Notes: generated from the sequence alone by a model not told the origin. A stretch of DNA of 64,000 nucleotides from Sipunculus nudus (GCA_026874595.1 CM049307.1:93474330-93538329), one strand, 5' to 3'. Positions 1 through 12,125 are shown, numbered from the stretch's first letter. Made by a program: numbers and translations.

Positions 1-1590
1 ACTGGATCTAGTAACCACTTTTTTATTCTACCTTTCAAATCTTGATTTGTTTAAAGAGTTATTATTTTGGGACGGTTTAACAACATTAGGTGATATTTTT
101 GTGTAAAAGCCAAAAGATATGAAGGGAGAAAAAACAAGGCCCCGAAAATTTACCAGAATAATCCCTGGAAATATTTGATTATTAGGTAAACAACTACCCG
201 AGTGTTTTTTCACAAAGTGGGTAGTTTGTCTCAGCACAGTCACCATTATGCCAGACGCTGAGGGTTGTAGACCAGAATATAACTAAACATTCCTCCTTAT
301 TGCCATGCGACACGTCGTAAACATCTGGCAGGTTGAGGTCTACCGGAGCTCCGGTTGTTTTCCACCTCCACATCCCTTCTATGTCTTCGTAGGTACCGGA
401 ACTCCAAAACACTGAAAATATCGAGGATAACTTGTATTTAGAACCTATTCAACATAACGTTTTACTAAGAAACTGAAATAAAAGGTATAAATTTAACATA
501 ATCATTTTAGTCGAGGGGTGTGCGGGCGCTCATCATAGGTAAAGAGAATGAAGTTGGTGTAATATTTACCATGAACTTTGTGTGTGTGTTTGGAGGGGGG
601 GGGGGGGGGAATGAGTAACCTAGCAGTATGTAGTACACACACCTATACTCCAGCATATAAAAAAAAATCTTATTTGTTAGTTCAGTATATTAACCATGGT
701 TTGTTAATAATAATTATCAATATTAAATATAAATAGTAATCGTAATAATAATGGTATACAATTAAATGTTATAAAATGGACAAATGTGCAATGCATAACG
801 TGAATATCATATGAGTTGAAACTGGGGAGATTAGTGTATTTTATATGTTTTTGTACATGATCATCCCGTACTGAAAGTAAACACCAGGTAACAGACAGTG
901 ACATCAGCAACTTGAAAGAGAAGTCAGTATAAATTACATCACTTGAAACTGACAAGAGGGCCCCAGATTTGCGCGTGCCTGGATGTTGTTCATTTCACAG
1001 CGGCTGATCAGAGACAAGTTGTCGCTTTCTGTTGTGATAAGCTGTGTTTGTGTTATATCTTAATAAAGCAAGCATGAACTTGACTACAAGATTTCATAAA
1101 AGTCCTTGAGTAAAGGAAGATGAAACATTTGAAACTAAAGCAAGCATCATATGAGGCAGCATATATTTGTTGGTTGGCTGGTTGAATATTGCGGGGCATG
1201 GGCCCCCTATACAATGCTCAGTGTTTTATTTATAGATGCAGGGTTCCCTTTTAACTTCTACAGAAGGGAATATACATTTAACCTGCTCATAAGGAGCATG
1301 ATTCCACCCGTCCCCTGTAAACATATCCCACATGATGTCAACAACAATCAGTGACTTCATGAAGGTCTCAATCCCTTACTTGAAATAGATTGATCAATAT
1401 AACGAATGATTTTGCTAAAGCATTTTTTGCGTAATGTCATATTTGCAGTCTAAAGATTGAAGAAAACAATCACCTGGTAAAAGTAAAACATACTTGAAGA
1501 AAATGTCGTAATAAATAATAAATAAATATATTCCATTGAACGAGATTGACAATACTGATGTATAAGCAAAACAAAGTAAACTAATTCAGA
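1..1590. repeat. Left copy of a duplicated lectin-exon block
   Basis: This segment matches 56153-57690 in the same orientation, starting with the shared string actggatctagtaa at both left ends. The match runs through the lectin exon, its intron, and the stretch around 950-1350 that contains tggttggctggttgaatat. Similarity fades near 1590. By eye the non-coding parts are roughly three-quarters identical. The block may continue left of the window. Confidence 0.8.
194..411 (-). CDS. C-type lectin, exon 3 (C-terminal half of CTLD)
   Basis: Last coding exon of a secreted C-type lectin-like protein. The acceptor is attttcag at 412-419, and the exon starts in phase 1 with TG then TTT TGG, so it reads FWSSGTYEDIEG. 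Visible CTLD landmarks are the WRW block, a GAPV segment where Ca-dependent lectins carry EPN or QPD, Cys in KEEC, the WHNGDC segment corresponding to the WND/Cys region, and the terminal PLCE before TAG at 194-196. Both canonical disulphide partners of this half are present. The sugar-binding triplets are non-standard, so the ligand cannot be predicted. It joins exon 2 in phase 1, the junction codon being ATG (Met). A paralogous exon lies at 56334-56551. Secretion follows from exon 1; a role in immune recognition is only an inference from the family. Confidence 0.85.
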
Positions 1591-4448
1591 AAGACAGAAC
1601 TAGTAAAACAGATAAAGTTTCCCTGATTTTCCATATTTGTCAGCTTATAAAAAAAATAAATAAAGAATACAGTTACCCTGAAGTTGAACAGTTCACTGGA
1701 AACATAAGCAAAATATTGTTAAATTTGAATAGAAATCTACTGATCCTATCATGCAAAATTAATTATGGGTGCGGCAAAACTCACTGGGTCGCTTTACTAC
1801 TAGATACTAGATCTTGTTGCTACTACTAGTTACATTGTTATTATTTTCACCTCCGCTAGAGTATGTTTCCATGTATCCGCAAAAAAAAAACATATCCGCA
1901 AAAGACGTACGTACATTCCATAGTGCGCTGTCCGCAAAAACTGTTTCCATAAGCACGTACGTTTTTCGCCCTTCCGCGTGCCTCTTTTCAAACTGCAAGG
2001 AGGACAGGCAGGAAGAAGGTCAATATCTCTCATCTCACCTGGCTCCGGGGCACTGTCGGGAAATGTAGTGCAAAATTCATCCTGCAAAAAGGATGAATTG
2101 CTCACCGATCCGTTTGGATGCTGTCCGTTTTTGCGGATACGCATGCGGAGCACGTTAAAATGTACAAATAGAAACAGTTCATCTTTAAAAGAGGGATACG
2201 ATCTTTTGCGTACAAGACGTATGAGATTTACGGATGAATGGAAACACAGCCTAATCCTAGCTGCGGAGGTTATGTTTTTGGCAGCGTATCTTTGTCTGTT
2301 TATCTGTAAATCTGTCTGTTAGCACGGTAACACAAAGATTCTTCAACTGAGTTTGATGAAACTTTCAGGATAATTCGGCAAAGTTACCAGGAACAATTGA
2401 TTAAATTTGGAGGCGATCCATGGGTAAATAACCCCGGAATGATTTCTAGTGGTTTTTGGTGGTCCATAGCATATTTGTTTATGTAGGTGAAGATATTGCC
2501 ATTTTTTGGAGCGAGTCTTGACGTCAAAGAGAACAATTACGTCATTCCTCTTATACGTGGCGTTTTCCTGAAAGATGTCGGCAAATCAAAGTACAGCAAG
2601 GAGGGCCACGGTTGTTAATTGCTCTTTGTTATATAGTCATTGGCCCTGTTGGGATTGTGTCCGCCGTTACATGTATACATGTTCTCGCAAGAGTCCGGGA
2701 CCGAGTTTGCTATCAAAATTTGACAGTTTACATGCACTTGTTGGCAAAGGTTATGTACACGTGTATATTACTGTCTATAAATATATAATATTTAAGCCGT
2801 CAAATGCGTCATGAAAACGGAATTGACACGTGTATCTCTCCGCAATTGTAACAAATCTGGGCCAATTAAGGATAAACGTAAACCGGCAGACGTTAATACA
2901 CAATGACAGACATAATGGATTTACACTATAGCTATTTTATGGTTTTTGCGGAAACGTGCGCATATTGGTTCCAAATTTTAACCAAGAGAATGATAAATGA
3001 TCTTCTCCTGAAAATATAATCTAAAAAAATATTCATGACAAATGATAATAGTAATAACGTGCGGACCCTGGTGTGAGGAGACACAGCGATGTTCTTCTAG
3101 ATGGTCCCTGTAACGCATGTTTACTGTGTATTATGTTAGATTCTTTAGAATGTTCGAGAAGTGGAAAATTCTCGGCGTGGGTCTACCTCTAGGTCGGATT
3201 AATGACAGGTCGGTAAACTGGATTCGAATGTGGGGTATATACTGTGTACGGTTGTTCCGGTCAATATATGTGCTAGGTGCTGCATACAAATTTTTGTAGA
3301 GCTCACTGATGTTGCAGATGAAGCGCAAATCGCACATAAAGTCCACACGAGTGTGACAGTGCTATAGCCTAATGATACCAGTTCAAATAAACTGCGGCTT
3401 ATAAGCTGTGTTTTACAGGTACAGGAGGTTACACGGCTGAAATAAGCCCATAATTAAAAGGCTTCCACTTGTACGGACACGGACAAGGATACCGATAAAA
3501 GGCTATTTTTTTATAATTTGCCGATATACTGTTCCCTATCCGTCGCCGTATACGGCTCTGTATGGGTATTTTCGACGTGATTTTTAGGAAATAACCCCAA
3601 ACATGTGCCAAAAGAAGCAAGCTATCACGTGTATTTAATTGATATGTTAATATTATTTAACTTATTGTTTTACCATATAAACACCGTACTTGTCTATATG
3701 TTTATTTCGTGCATGCGGAGAGCAAAGAAAGCTATCATATTCATTCTATTCTTGTATTTATATTATGAAATGTACAGCGCTACCGCGAAAAAATGGCATG
3801 ATCCGATGTTACATGCCTGCGGGACTAATGTAGATCTTTATTTATACATGTACACTTATTCTTATGTTCAGGGTTTTCCTTGTATGCGGCCGGACATGGA
3901 TACAGATAAAAACACGGTTACGATCAACATGTTTTCTCATATATACGGCTCTACAGGGGAAGCCATAGAACTGAGCCTCTCTCCAAAATAATATCGGCTC
4001 CGCCGCCTGTGTATATGACTTTTTAATAATGACACTTGTTTGTGAATATGAATAATAAAATGTAATAAGAGAATCATTATTCTTATAGCCTGTAGCTCCG
4101 GCTCATTTATTTTTTTTTTCATTCTTAATATATATTCCATATAGTGCTCTCATACTTCAATTATTATTATCCAACTAATTCATTACAGATGTATGAGATT
4201 CATTTATTGTGATGCTATATAAATTTTATATTCGGCGTTTTTTTTTGCGCTAAATTTACCAAATGTAATTATTTTTTTTTCACGCATGTAAAATCGAGAA
4301 CACAGGTTATCATGGCTATCATGCACACTGACTGCAATCAATGACAATTCCACAAAAGCAACAGAAAGAGTTCAGAAATATTACATGTATGCCGCTCATA
4401 GATCTCTGAATTGTCCGTATCAGTACTGTTAACTGTTGTTTTACTCAC
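412..4448 (-). other. Intron 2 of the lectin gene
   Basis: About 4 kb between the two CTLD exons. It contains a G15 run at 595-609, the rest of the duplicated block to about 1590, a MITE at 1849-2270, and AT-rich DNA with two related fragments near 3470-3570 and 3890-3960 that both contain tatacggctct. No convincing exon was seen in it. Splice signals are gtgagt on the exon 2 side and attttcag on the exon 3 side. Confidence 0.7.
1849..2270. mobile_element. Non-autonomous MITE with long imperfect inverted ends
   Basis: The left end reads acctccgctag followed by tatgtttccatgtatccgc. The reverse complement of the right end reads acctccgcagctag followed by tgtgtttccattcatccg, so the ends are inverted repeats of about 40 bp. 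Near the centre, aattcatcc and ggatgaatt form an internal hairpin (about 2078-2102). No transposase is visible. The gtttccat-type terminus is reminiscent of PIF/Harbinger-type MITEs, but that assignment is a guess and no target duplication was confirmed. Confidence 0.55.
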
Positions 4449-4655
4449 TTGTATCCACCAATCTGTTATCCGTCACAACACTCGCGATATGTTTAAGTTC
4501 TTCTATGGTTTCTATAGCCACGAGTTCAGATCCCAGACTCACGCAGTGGGCACGAGCATCATCCCATGACCTGGCATGGTTATCTACGAACTTATAACAT
4601 GCTGCATTCCCGCTGGTGTTTAAAGTGTGTCCGAATTCAGCAGGATGAGTTTCGT
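4449..4655 (-). CDS. C-type lectin, exon 2 (N-terminal half of CTLD)
   Basis: A 207-nt exon bounded by acceptor cttttacag (ending 4656) and donor AA|gtgagt at 4448-4443. It is phase 1 at both ends. Reading from GAA at 4653 gives a short linker (ETHPAEFGHTLN), then the classic start of a CTLD: ACYKFVDN, SWDDARAHC and LGSELVAIET, then the alpha-2 region ending RLVDT. The ORF is too fragmented by phase to appear as one long open frame. The Cys in ACYKF has no obvious upstream partner, so this looks like a short-form CTLD with one unpaired Cys. Spliced to exon 3 it gives a complete CTLD of normal length (about 130 residues). Confidence 0.85.
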
Positions 4656-5042
4656 CTGTAAAAGATCATATAATAGACAGATAATTAGAGGTCATTTATT
4701 AAAACATAATAAAAAAAATCAATCAACACTGGAGTTACTATTCTGATTTTATTCTTTCTTAATTCTATTGCATATATTTGCTCATATATTTAATCAAACC
4801 GATTATCACTTACACAGAAAAGCCGTCAATAAATGTAATATTATAATCTATACGGCAATATCAAGACCTGAATTTGATTATTCACGTTGTACGTTGTACC
4901 GTATTTTTTCTCTATATTATATCAAAGTATCATATTGGTATTTTAAAGGAGAGATAATAATCTTTTCCCAATACGAGACTTACGGAGACTGAACAGACTA
5001 CAATGTGTAAAACCATAATTATATCAGTCACGGTCCACCTAC

Positions 5043-5108
5043 TGTGTACACTGCAACATTCACTGTCAGAGTCAATAGTAACAAGATGATAAATACCAGC
5101 GTCTCCAT
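5043..5108 (-). CDS. C-type lectin, exon 1 (signal peptide)
   Basis: ATG at 5108-5106 opens METLVFIILLLLTL followed by TVNVAVYT, a strong hydrophobic signal peptide with a small-residue end, directing the lectin to the secretory pathway. Two donors are possible. The better-looking gtaggt at 5042 ends in phase 0. A gtggac site 4 nt further on ends in phase 1, which matches exon 2 and would add V and then D at the junction. If the first donor is the true one, a small extra exon must lie between 4656 and 5042. A palindromic AT block sits just upstream at about 5112-5135. Confidence 0.6.
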
Positions 5109-5650
5109 AGACTTAATATATTTATATATATTAAGCGTGTTTTAAATGTGTCTGGTACCGGGCTATCGTAACACGACTAGACAATCTGCGACAAGAAACC
5201 TACATCAGACTAACAGAAAACACATCCAAAACACGCCACACGGCCCACAAATCTAGCTTCAGAAACGAAAAGAGATGAAATTCCACCACACTCTAGTAAG
5301 CGAATATATTTATATATTATATGTTATATTTATGATATTGCAAATATGCAATATACCATAAAATGGAAGATAACCAGCTAAGCCAGAGCGTACTCATCAT
5401 CTAAATCTTGTAACCTTTTTTGGAGGAAAACTACTTTATCATTTACTGCCCCTTAATATGCACCCTTAACAAAAGAAATTAAATCGCAGCAACATTCACG
5501 CACAAATCTAAACACCTGCTGACCAAACACAATTCCCCTCGGTGAACATTCAGGAGCCCCGACAAGACCACCCATTGTTCCCTGACGAGTGAATGCCCCG
5601 TAGGGGCCTTTACGAAACAGAGCTGTCGAACACAAGTGTGTGTATCTATC

Positions 5651-5652
5651 TA

Positions 5653-5718
<66 letters not shown>

Positions 5719-5730
5719 TATATATATTAG
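5651..5730. repeat. (TA)n microsatellite
   Basis: About 80 bp of almost pure TA dinucleotides with two TTAA interruptions near the ends. Confidence 0.95.
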
Positions 5731-6578
5731 GCACGTAAGCTAATACTAATATATTAGGATACATTCTGACGATGTGACACTTCGGGTGATACAATGGATG
5801 TTAAAGTTTTATTTTCGCCTGGTTCCACCTACTTCCGGCAAGGGTGCCAGTAATTGACGAAATAAAAATGATCTTGATACTATCAAGCATATGAAATGTT
5901 GGTGTTTTCATAAGCATAAAGCTGTACTCATCCTAGCTCACAACCTCCTATAGGTGTCATTTGTCACACATTGGCCATGAGCGTAAATTCGCATAAAGAT
6001 AAGAATATTATCAAATTTGTAATAATCAGGTCACAACCTAAGGTGCCAGGCCGGCAGATATGTTACAGTCATTCTTAATATATGGTAAGCATACTAGGTA
6101 CCGGACTAATGTTCAAGGAAACAGCGAGGTATAAAAAAGTAGCAGTACCCGTATTTAAGTATCTACATTTTTACATTAGACTTAAAGTTGACATTAGTGA
6201 TTGACTGATTATTCTTATTCCCCCTAATCTACAGAGTTTTAAATCAGTTCAAGATAAAAAAAAAGTCAAACTTACAATATCATGAGAACGAAATAACTAT
6301 ACAAAGATCATTTTGCTCTGTGTAGTTATGCGGTATTATCTAGATAATGTTTTTAAAATCATCTCTACGATTTCATGACAGCCGACCAAGAATATATTTA
6401 TAGTTGGTAAAACATGATACATATGTACATGATCAGATACACTATATTTATATTTTCAAATGATGAGTTGCACCAGATCGATATCGTCTAGATTGTTAAG
6501 GAACACATCGAAATTGGTATCCACACGGTCACTATCACATAACAAGACCACATGCAAGATTGGCCGCGTATAAAGTTT

Positions 6579-6603
6579 ACCACACACACACACACACACA
6601 CAT

Positions 6604-6650
<47 letters not shown>
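6579..6650. repeat. Compound (AC)n(AT)n microsatellite
   Basis: A CA tract with one CATA interruption passes directly into a TA tract, a common compound microsatellite form. Confidence 0.95.
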
Positions 6651-6652
<2 letters not shown>

Positions 6653-8021
6653 ACATAACATTTCAGGGGTAGACAATCGAGCACGTATGCTGCTAAGAGT
6701 TTCATAATTAACATTGTATTGATCTGCCTGGCTTCCGTCATTCAGGTTTTGATGCGTACAAAGGATTGCGGCACGCGGAGTCTTTAGAAATGCAAGGTTA
6801 TGATAAGGGCACCGAAATGCGACTCGAAAATATTCCATGCAGTGAAGCAAAGCGTTGATTTATTTGCTTAGTCTGACGGCAATTGGGTCCATAGTCGCTG
6901 AGAATAGACCGGAATAACCTGCTTGGGGCCCGCCCATCATCGAAAATTATAAAATAGGATGCAATAAATATGCGCATCATTGAATCAGCATCGTCAAACT
7001 GAAAGACATGACCCTGAGTTCTCATCAATGTGCTGAAAAGTGAGAACAAACACAACATTGCAAACCTGAAGGAAGTTCAAGCCATTTCCCCTTTTCATGA
7101 CTTATATTTTTTTATACTTATATCAAGGAGTTTATATAAACTTCAAGTGTGGACTGGATGAAAAACATAGTCTCGAAAGTTTTTTTAAAGAAATCTGCCG
7201 CCAGAAGTTACCTTTAAAAATGAACCTAAACGCATAATTAAAATTGAATTATACAATAAAACGAAGCCTTACAATTTTTTTATATAAAAAAGAAAATACA
7301 AAAATAAGATTTTTTATTTGATTAGTATTGCCTGTAAACAAAGATTTAAGAATCACATAGTTCTGATCTTGACAAATTATTTCTCAGTGAAACTATACCA
7401 GTTAAAGGAATTCTCCGACAGGATTTCATAATTTATCTATAATTGTTTTTTTCTCATAACAGGAATATCTATTGGGTCTTTATTAAATTTCCTAAATACA
7501 TATGAAAATGAATTTGTAGCTGGACCGTAAACCTGCCTACAATCTGGTTCAATTAGTGCAAAAGTATGCTATACGTTCTTACGCAAACAAATTTTAATAG
7601 ACAGCAAAAATGTAGCTTATTAAATCAGTTACCATGACAAAATGGCCCATACCCACATTAGACACGAGCCAGTGTCAACACCGTCAGCAGCCTGCCACGT
7701 GAATCACCGCGCGATGTTCAGTTTATGTTTGTAAGAGTACTAGGTTAAAGAGAAAGGACACCGCAGAAATGTCACCCAATTGAATATTATCATAAACGTC
7801 ACATAAAAAATATCAACCAGTATCATCTACAAATTTGCTCAGCTGTAATCTAGAAAATGTATTTTTTAATATGAATCTTATAGTTTTAAAACTGACGACT
7901 TGATATAAAACGGATCATCTTAGAAGAAACACATCCGTGCTTAGTTTGGAAATAAGGCGAAGTGGCGAAGCAGGTATGAAGGGTAGCACAACATCGAGGG
8001 GTGTATAACTTCCTATTACTA

Positions 8022-8025
<4 letters not shown>

Positions 8026-8071
<46 letters not shown>

Positions 8072-8084
8072 ATATATATATATT
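8026..8084. repeat. (TA)n microsatellite
   Basis: TA tract interrupted once by AACA near 8068-8071. Confidence 0.95.
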
Positions 8085-8600
8085 GCAATGGTTTTATAAA
8101 ACCATAATTAAGTCTTTAAGTAATTCATTTGATTCAGTTGCTAAAGATATGATACAGTGGGGAGTTCAGTGAAGACAATTCTCTTCGAGGTGTCAACGCT
8201 CTAAATATTTTTATGATGTATTTATATTTTGAAATGTAGGCCAAAGGTGTCACATAACTTGACCGAGGAAATGGATGCCCGTCGCATCGTTGTCTTTGGA
8301 ATCATGAAAGAGCGTGGTCCACAGAGTTGTGTTTTGCTAGAACGGAATAGACCTATCGATATACTGTTAGTGTATATATTATGTATATGTAGGATCGAAA
8401 GGAAGGCTAATAAAAAAGTACAGCCGAAAATATCTTCAGACTAGCACGTTATTAGTGAATAAACTGACATAAATGAGTCCTCAAAGCCCAGACGAAATTT
8501 GATGAAAAGTTTGTAACGTCCTTGACAAACAGCTGTGAGAACCTGAACGAAAGTGTTTTGTTTTACTTTTGATTATCTGACAGTCGATGCTACCTCTGCA

Positions 8601-8750
8601 CTATCATGGTTCCCAGCCTGCCTTGCTCTACGCACACGGAGGCATGGTACAAACCCTTACAACATCGTCAAACAATACACCACGCGAGACAACAACACAG
8701 CCACGTGTCAGGATGTTTACACGTGTTCGTTTTCTTGCTTCGAAAAACCG
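8601..8750 (+). repeat. Inverted-repeat arm 1
   Basis: This arm is related to the reverse complement of 10331-10487. Matching landmarks are atcatggttcc, cggagg, caatacacc, and gtcaggatgttt followed by cacgtgtt. Similarity is roughly 75-80 percent by eye. The arms flank about 1.6 kb. They may be termini of an old DNA element or two opposed copies of a dispersed repeat. Confidence 0.6.
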
Positions 8751-10330
8751 TAATTTAATAATCGTCAGTTGATTGCAAATTTTAGAAAAATTCTTATCCT
8801 ATTTATGCAATTCCTGAAAAAAATGAGTGGTCTCTGAACAAATATAAGCATAATTAAAGTGGTTCCTACGCTACCAAAACCAAATCAGGAAGCGGGGTAT
8901 TGCCTGGCACTGTAACTTGACAGTTTTACCTATTTTTGACGACTGCGTTTTGGGCGTTATTTCTATGACATTTGAATAGACTTGGCACGTTACTGCTTTG
9001 ATATATGAACAATCCCTGTGCTTAACGACTTTGATATGCAGTGACTGTGAATATGTTTAATTTGTCTTCGAGCTGTGTGTTTATCAGCTTTGAAGATTGC
9101 ACTGACGCCGCAAACAAGAGCAACCAATCATTATATATTTTTAGATTTATCATGGTCTAACACGCAGTTGTGACAAAATTAGATATGCTTCATTACCAGT
9201 TAAATAAATTTACATTTAGGATAATTGGAAAGTTTTATATCATGCAAAATGTGTTGGTAATGATTGTATATTATACATCACAGAGTGACTTCCCCCGAAG
9301 TCTGTACATTTTGTAAATTCAATTAATGTATTTTTTGCAAAATAAAAATGAAATATACCTGGTTCAATGGTTATACAGTAATAAAATGTGGTCATGTTTA
9401 GCTTGTGTCTTATTTTTTGAGACAACATGCTGTCATTTCCAGCCCTTATGTAAGCCCTTTTGGGAAGGCAGAACTTCTCAAAGAGAATTTACCCAGTTAT
9501 CAACAGAGAAAAATTACTTTTTTTATTTTCATGTGAGTATTATTGGATGGTTTGTCTGCATCATGCTGAATTACGTTGACATCCTTGTATACAGGGTGAA
9601 CTTATGAAGTGAAAATATTCAGTTGACCAGTTGGAAAAGTTTTAATGAAGTATCACTGTGGATATGAATGTCCTTACTTTCGTTCAAATGGAAAAGTATA
9701 CCATATAATCATTCATTTTTGCTTATGTGAACATTCAATATCAGGTGATTAAAAACACATTATCAGATTTAAAGAAGAAAATCTGATTAATTACCCATTA
9801 TTTATCACGAGAAAGCTTAATATTAAGGAATCTTGGGCAAAAAAATAATAATTCCAATGATCACGAAATTAAGCTTAACATTACTTTTATAAATCAAAAT
9901 AAAATTTTACGCAAGCAAAACGCTTAAAACCGTCTTAGATTCAGAATATTGGAACATAGACCTATGCTGACACTCGTCACTGGCAGGTGATACATTGTAA
10001 CATGCATCTCGATGTCAATTAAACATTCTCACAGGCGCGGTATATTAAAATGGTTTGGCACAGCGATTATTAATATATCAATGCATGCAGTAAAGTTACC
10101 AAGACTTGTTAATATGCCGCAGAAAGAACTTTCATGGGTAAATTTGTCACTTTAGGGTTCCATGCAATGGCCCCCGTCCTGACGTTGTTTTACTAGTGCA
10201 GAAACCGCATTTAATGTGCTTATTTTTTGTCCAAGAACCATTAAGAAAGACCCACTAGAACAGATTCTAAGGCACTGCATAAAAGTATAAACATTTTTCG
10301 TAAACTTAACATCTACTGATTAGTGTAAAT

Positions 10331-10487
10331 CACGATATTTCGAAAAGAGCAGACCAACACGTGAAACATCCTGACCCGTGGCTCTGTTGTTGTTTCACGC
10401 GCGGTGTATTGTCCGACGACAATGATGTAAGCGTTTGTGCCAAACCTCCGTGAGTGTAGCGCAAGGAACACTTGGAACCATGCTACG
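10331..10487 (-). repeat. Inverted-repeat arm 2
   Basis: Reverse-complement partner of 8601-8750. In duplication copy 2 the corresponding site (24535-24600) keeps only one end of this arm, so about 150 bp was lost there. Confidence 0.6.
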
Positions 10488-11789
10488 TATGCACGTGAAC
10501 TTATAATGGCTACACAAGAGTGTAGAAAATGTATACCGTTTACTAATGAAATATGAAAAGAAACTGGAAGGGATTTACAGCTGTGGCACATAATATTTAT
10601 TAAATGCTAGTGGATGCTAAAAACTATACCTTTGAATTAAATGTTATAAAAACAAGACCGCTATTATTGCATTTTATAAATTTTGCTCCGAAACATTAAT
10701 ATTAGCATGAACAAATGACCCTGTTACACGTGTATGCATTTAATACCGCTTAGAATCACAAGAAGAGTTTACCTTTGCATCAACTCAAACTTAAAAAAAA
10801 ACTAAAAAAACTAGACCCACCAAAGTACGTGTCAGAGACGCTTAAAAAACCTGATTTTTTATTTAATGATTTTTTATAACACTAAAACAGGTAATCATGG
10901 TACCAAGTGGAGCTTTGTGGCCATAGGAATATAGCCCTGGATCCTAGATTTAAATTAAGTTATACAAAAATGTGAGAATGCTTAAACAAATTTAAATCTG
11001 GCACCAAAATTATATTACATGTAGAAGTTTTCGGGAACCTATTTCATGATATTATGGTGTTAAATAATACATGCTAAAAATTGCGACCTGTAAGGAAAAT
11101 GGCGGAGATTCGGCGAGGCTTGCAATTGTGACGTCCAGCTGTCAAATGTTACTGGATAAAAAAACAGACATCTCTGTTTCTCAAGAAATGATCAGACGAT
11201 GAAAATTGCCGGCAGGTAAAAAAAAAAACAGTTTTTAGGGTCACGCTCCAATGCATTATCTACTCTATAGAAGATAAAAAGGCAAATGAAATGAGTTGCG
11301 GTTTACCTCTCTAGCATAAAATGTGACCCAGGTATTAACAGTTCCGCAAAATATCGCATATTCTCATTAGACTGGAAACTGAGCAAGAATCGGCAACTGC
11401 CAGATCAAACTAATTAAATGCTAGCAGATGCAAACAACAAATATGAAAAAGTTTAAGAATAAGGCTTCTTTCATTGCATTTCATTCGTTTTGCCCAAACA
11501 TTTAGAACAATGAAGTGAAGTACAGTTTATCTGGCTCAGGTCATTTTTGACATAGATATAGATAGGTTTTGAGGTGATTTTCACCTTGGCCTTTAAACAA
11601 ATTTGTCTCTGAGATATGTTGGGTACACTTTTAAAAGTAGGAGCTTTTCAAAAGGGGTTCCCTCAAAAAGAAGAGTTTCCAGCTGATTAAACCTTTTCGT
11701 TGACGCACAAAGCGTTTTAAGCTATAACTAAACCTACAATTTTTTAGAAACAAATTTTTAGAAATTTAAATATATTTTTTTCTCAAAAT

Positions 11790-12060
11790 GCCGCGAGAGG
11801 ACAATAGCACCGCCCACACGTACGGACATTTTCGGATTCACCCAAAATAGACGGACTGTGATATCACGTGATTTTTATGCACGCGCATCGAGTTCCTTAC
11901 CTTGTGCTTTTGAAGCAAGCTACACTGACAGTAGACAAAGATAGAATCTCCGTCTTCGATCCGATATAAATGGTTTACGTGCAGGCAGTATTCTTTATTT
12001 TAATTATGTGAATGTTAAGTACCTTGTTTGATGATGTAATAGACTAGATTTAACAACACA
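11790..12060 (+). promoter_or_regulatory. Possible promoter-like GC/E-box block
   Basis: GC-richer stretch with caccgcccacacg, a perfect E-box-type palindrome tcacgtga (about 11862-11869) and cgatccgatataaa, ending just before an ATG at 12061. The block is kept in duplication copy 2 (about 25760-26025). No transcription start can be proven; the call rests on composition, motif content and position only. Confidence 0.2.
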
Positions 12061-12125
12061 ATGTCGGATGTGCAGCATGAGAAGCTGGCTATGTCATTCG
12101 GGCAACATATTCAATATGGCGATAG
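12061..12125 (+). CDS. Candidate first exon, unknown product
   Basis: ATG follows ttaacaacaca and opens MSDVQHEKLAMSFGQHIQ plus four further residues, then reaches GATAG|gtatgt, a good splice donor in phase 2. No later exon was found and the peptide is not recognised. In duplication copy 2 the same ATG (26026) meets a TAG four codons later and the donor is altered, so if this is a gene, only copy 1 can encode it. Chance occurrence is quite possible. Confidence 0.2.

Larger units (their letters stand above)
5109..8590. other. AT-rich intergenic DNA upstream of the lectin gene
   Basis: No supported gene. It holds three microsatellites (5651-5730, 6579-6650, 8026-8084). A GC-richer patch at 5515-5635 contains the hairpin gcccctacggggc, and another lies at 7650-7740. 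Frames here that include runs of Ile-Tyr are simply translated (TA)n. Confidence 0.5.

Noticed and set aside
3605-3991. 128-codon plus-strand frame with hydrophobic stretches
   Set aside because: Composition is that of AT-rich DNA (Leu/Ile/Tyr/Met), with no motif or splice signals. It lies inside the lectin intron and overlaps repeated fragments.
5453-5794. 113-codon minus-strand frame including GAFTRQGTMGGLVG
   Set aside because: Half is translated (TA)n. The remainder is a short GC-rich patch without a recognisable domain; kept only as a minor observation.
9326-9607. Frame with CKPFWEG...GWFVCIMLNYVD, also present at 23598-23819
   Set aside because: The frame is kept over 52 codons in both duplication copies, but most substitutions change the amino acid and no domain is evident. 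It looks like chance persistence of an open frame.
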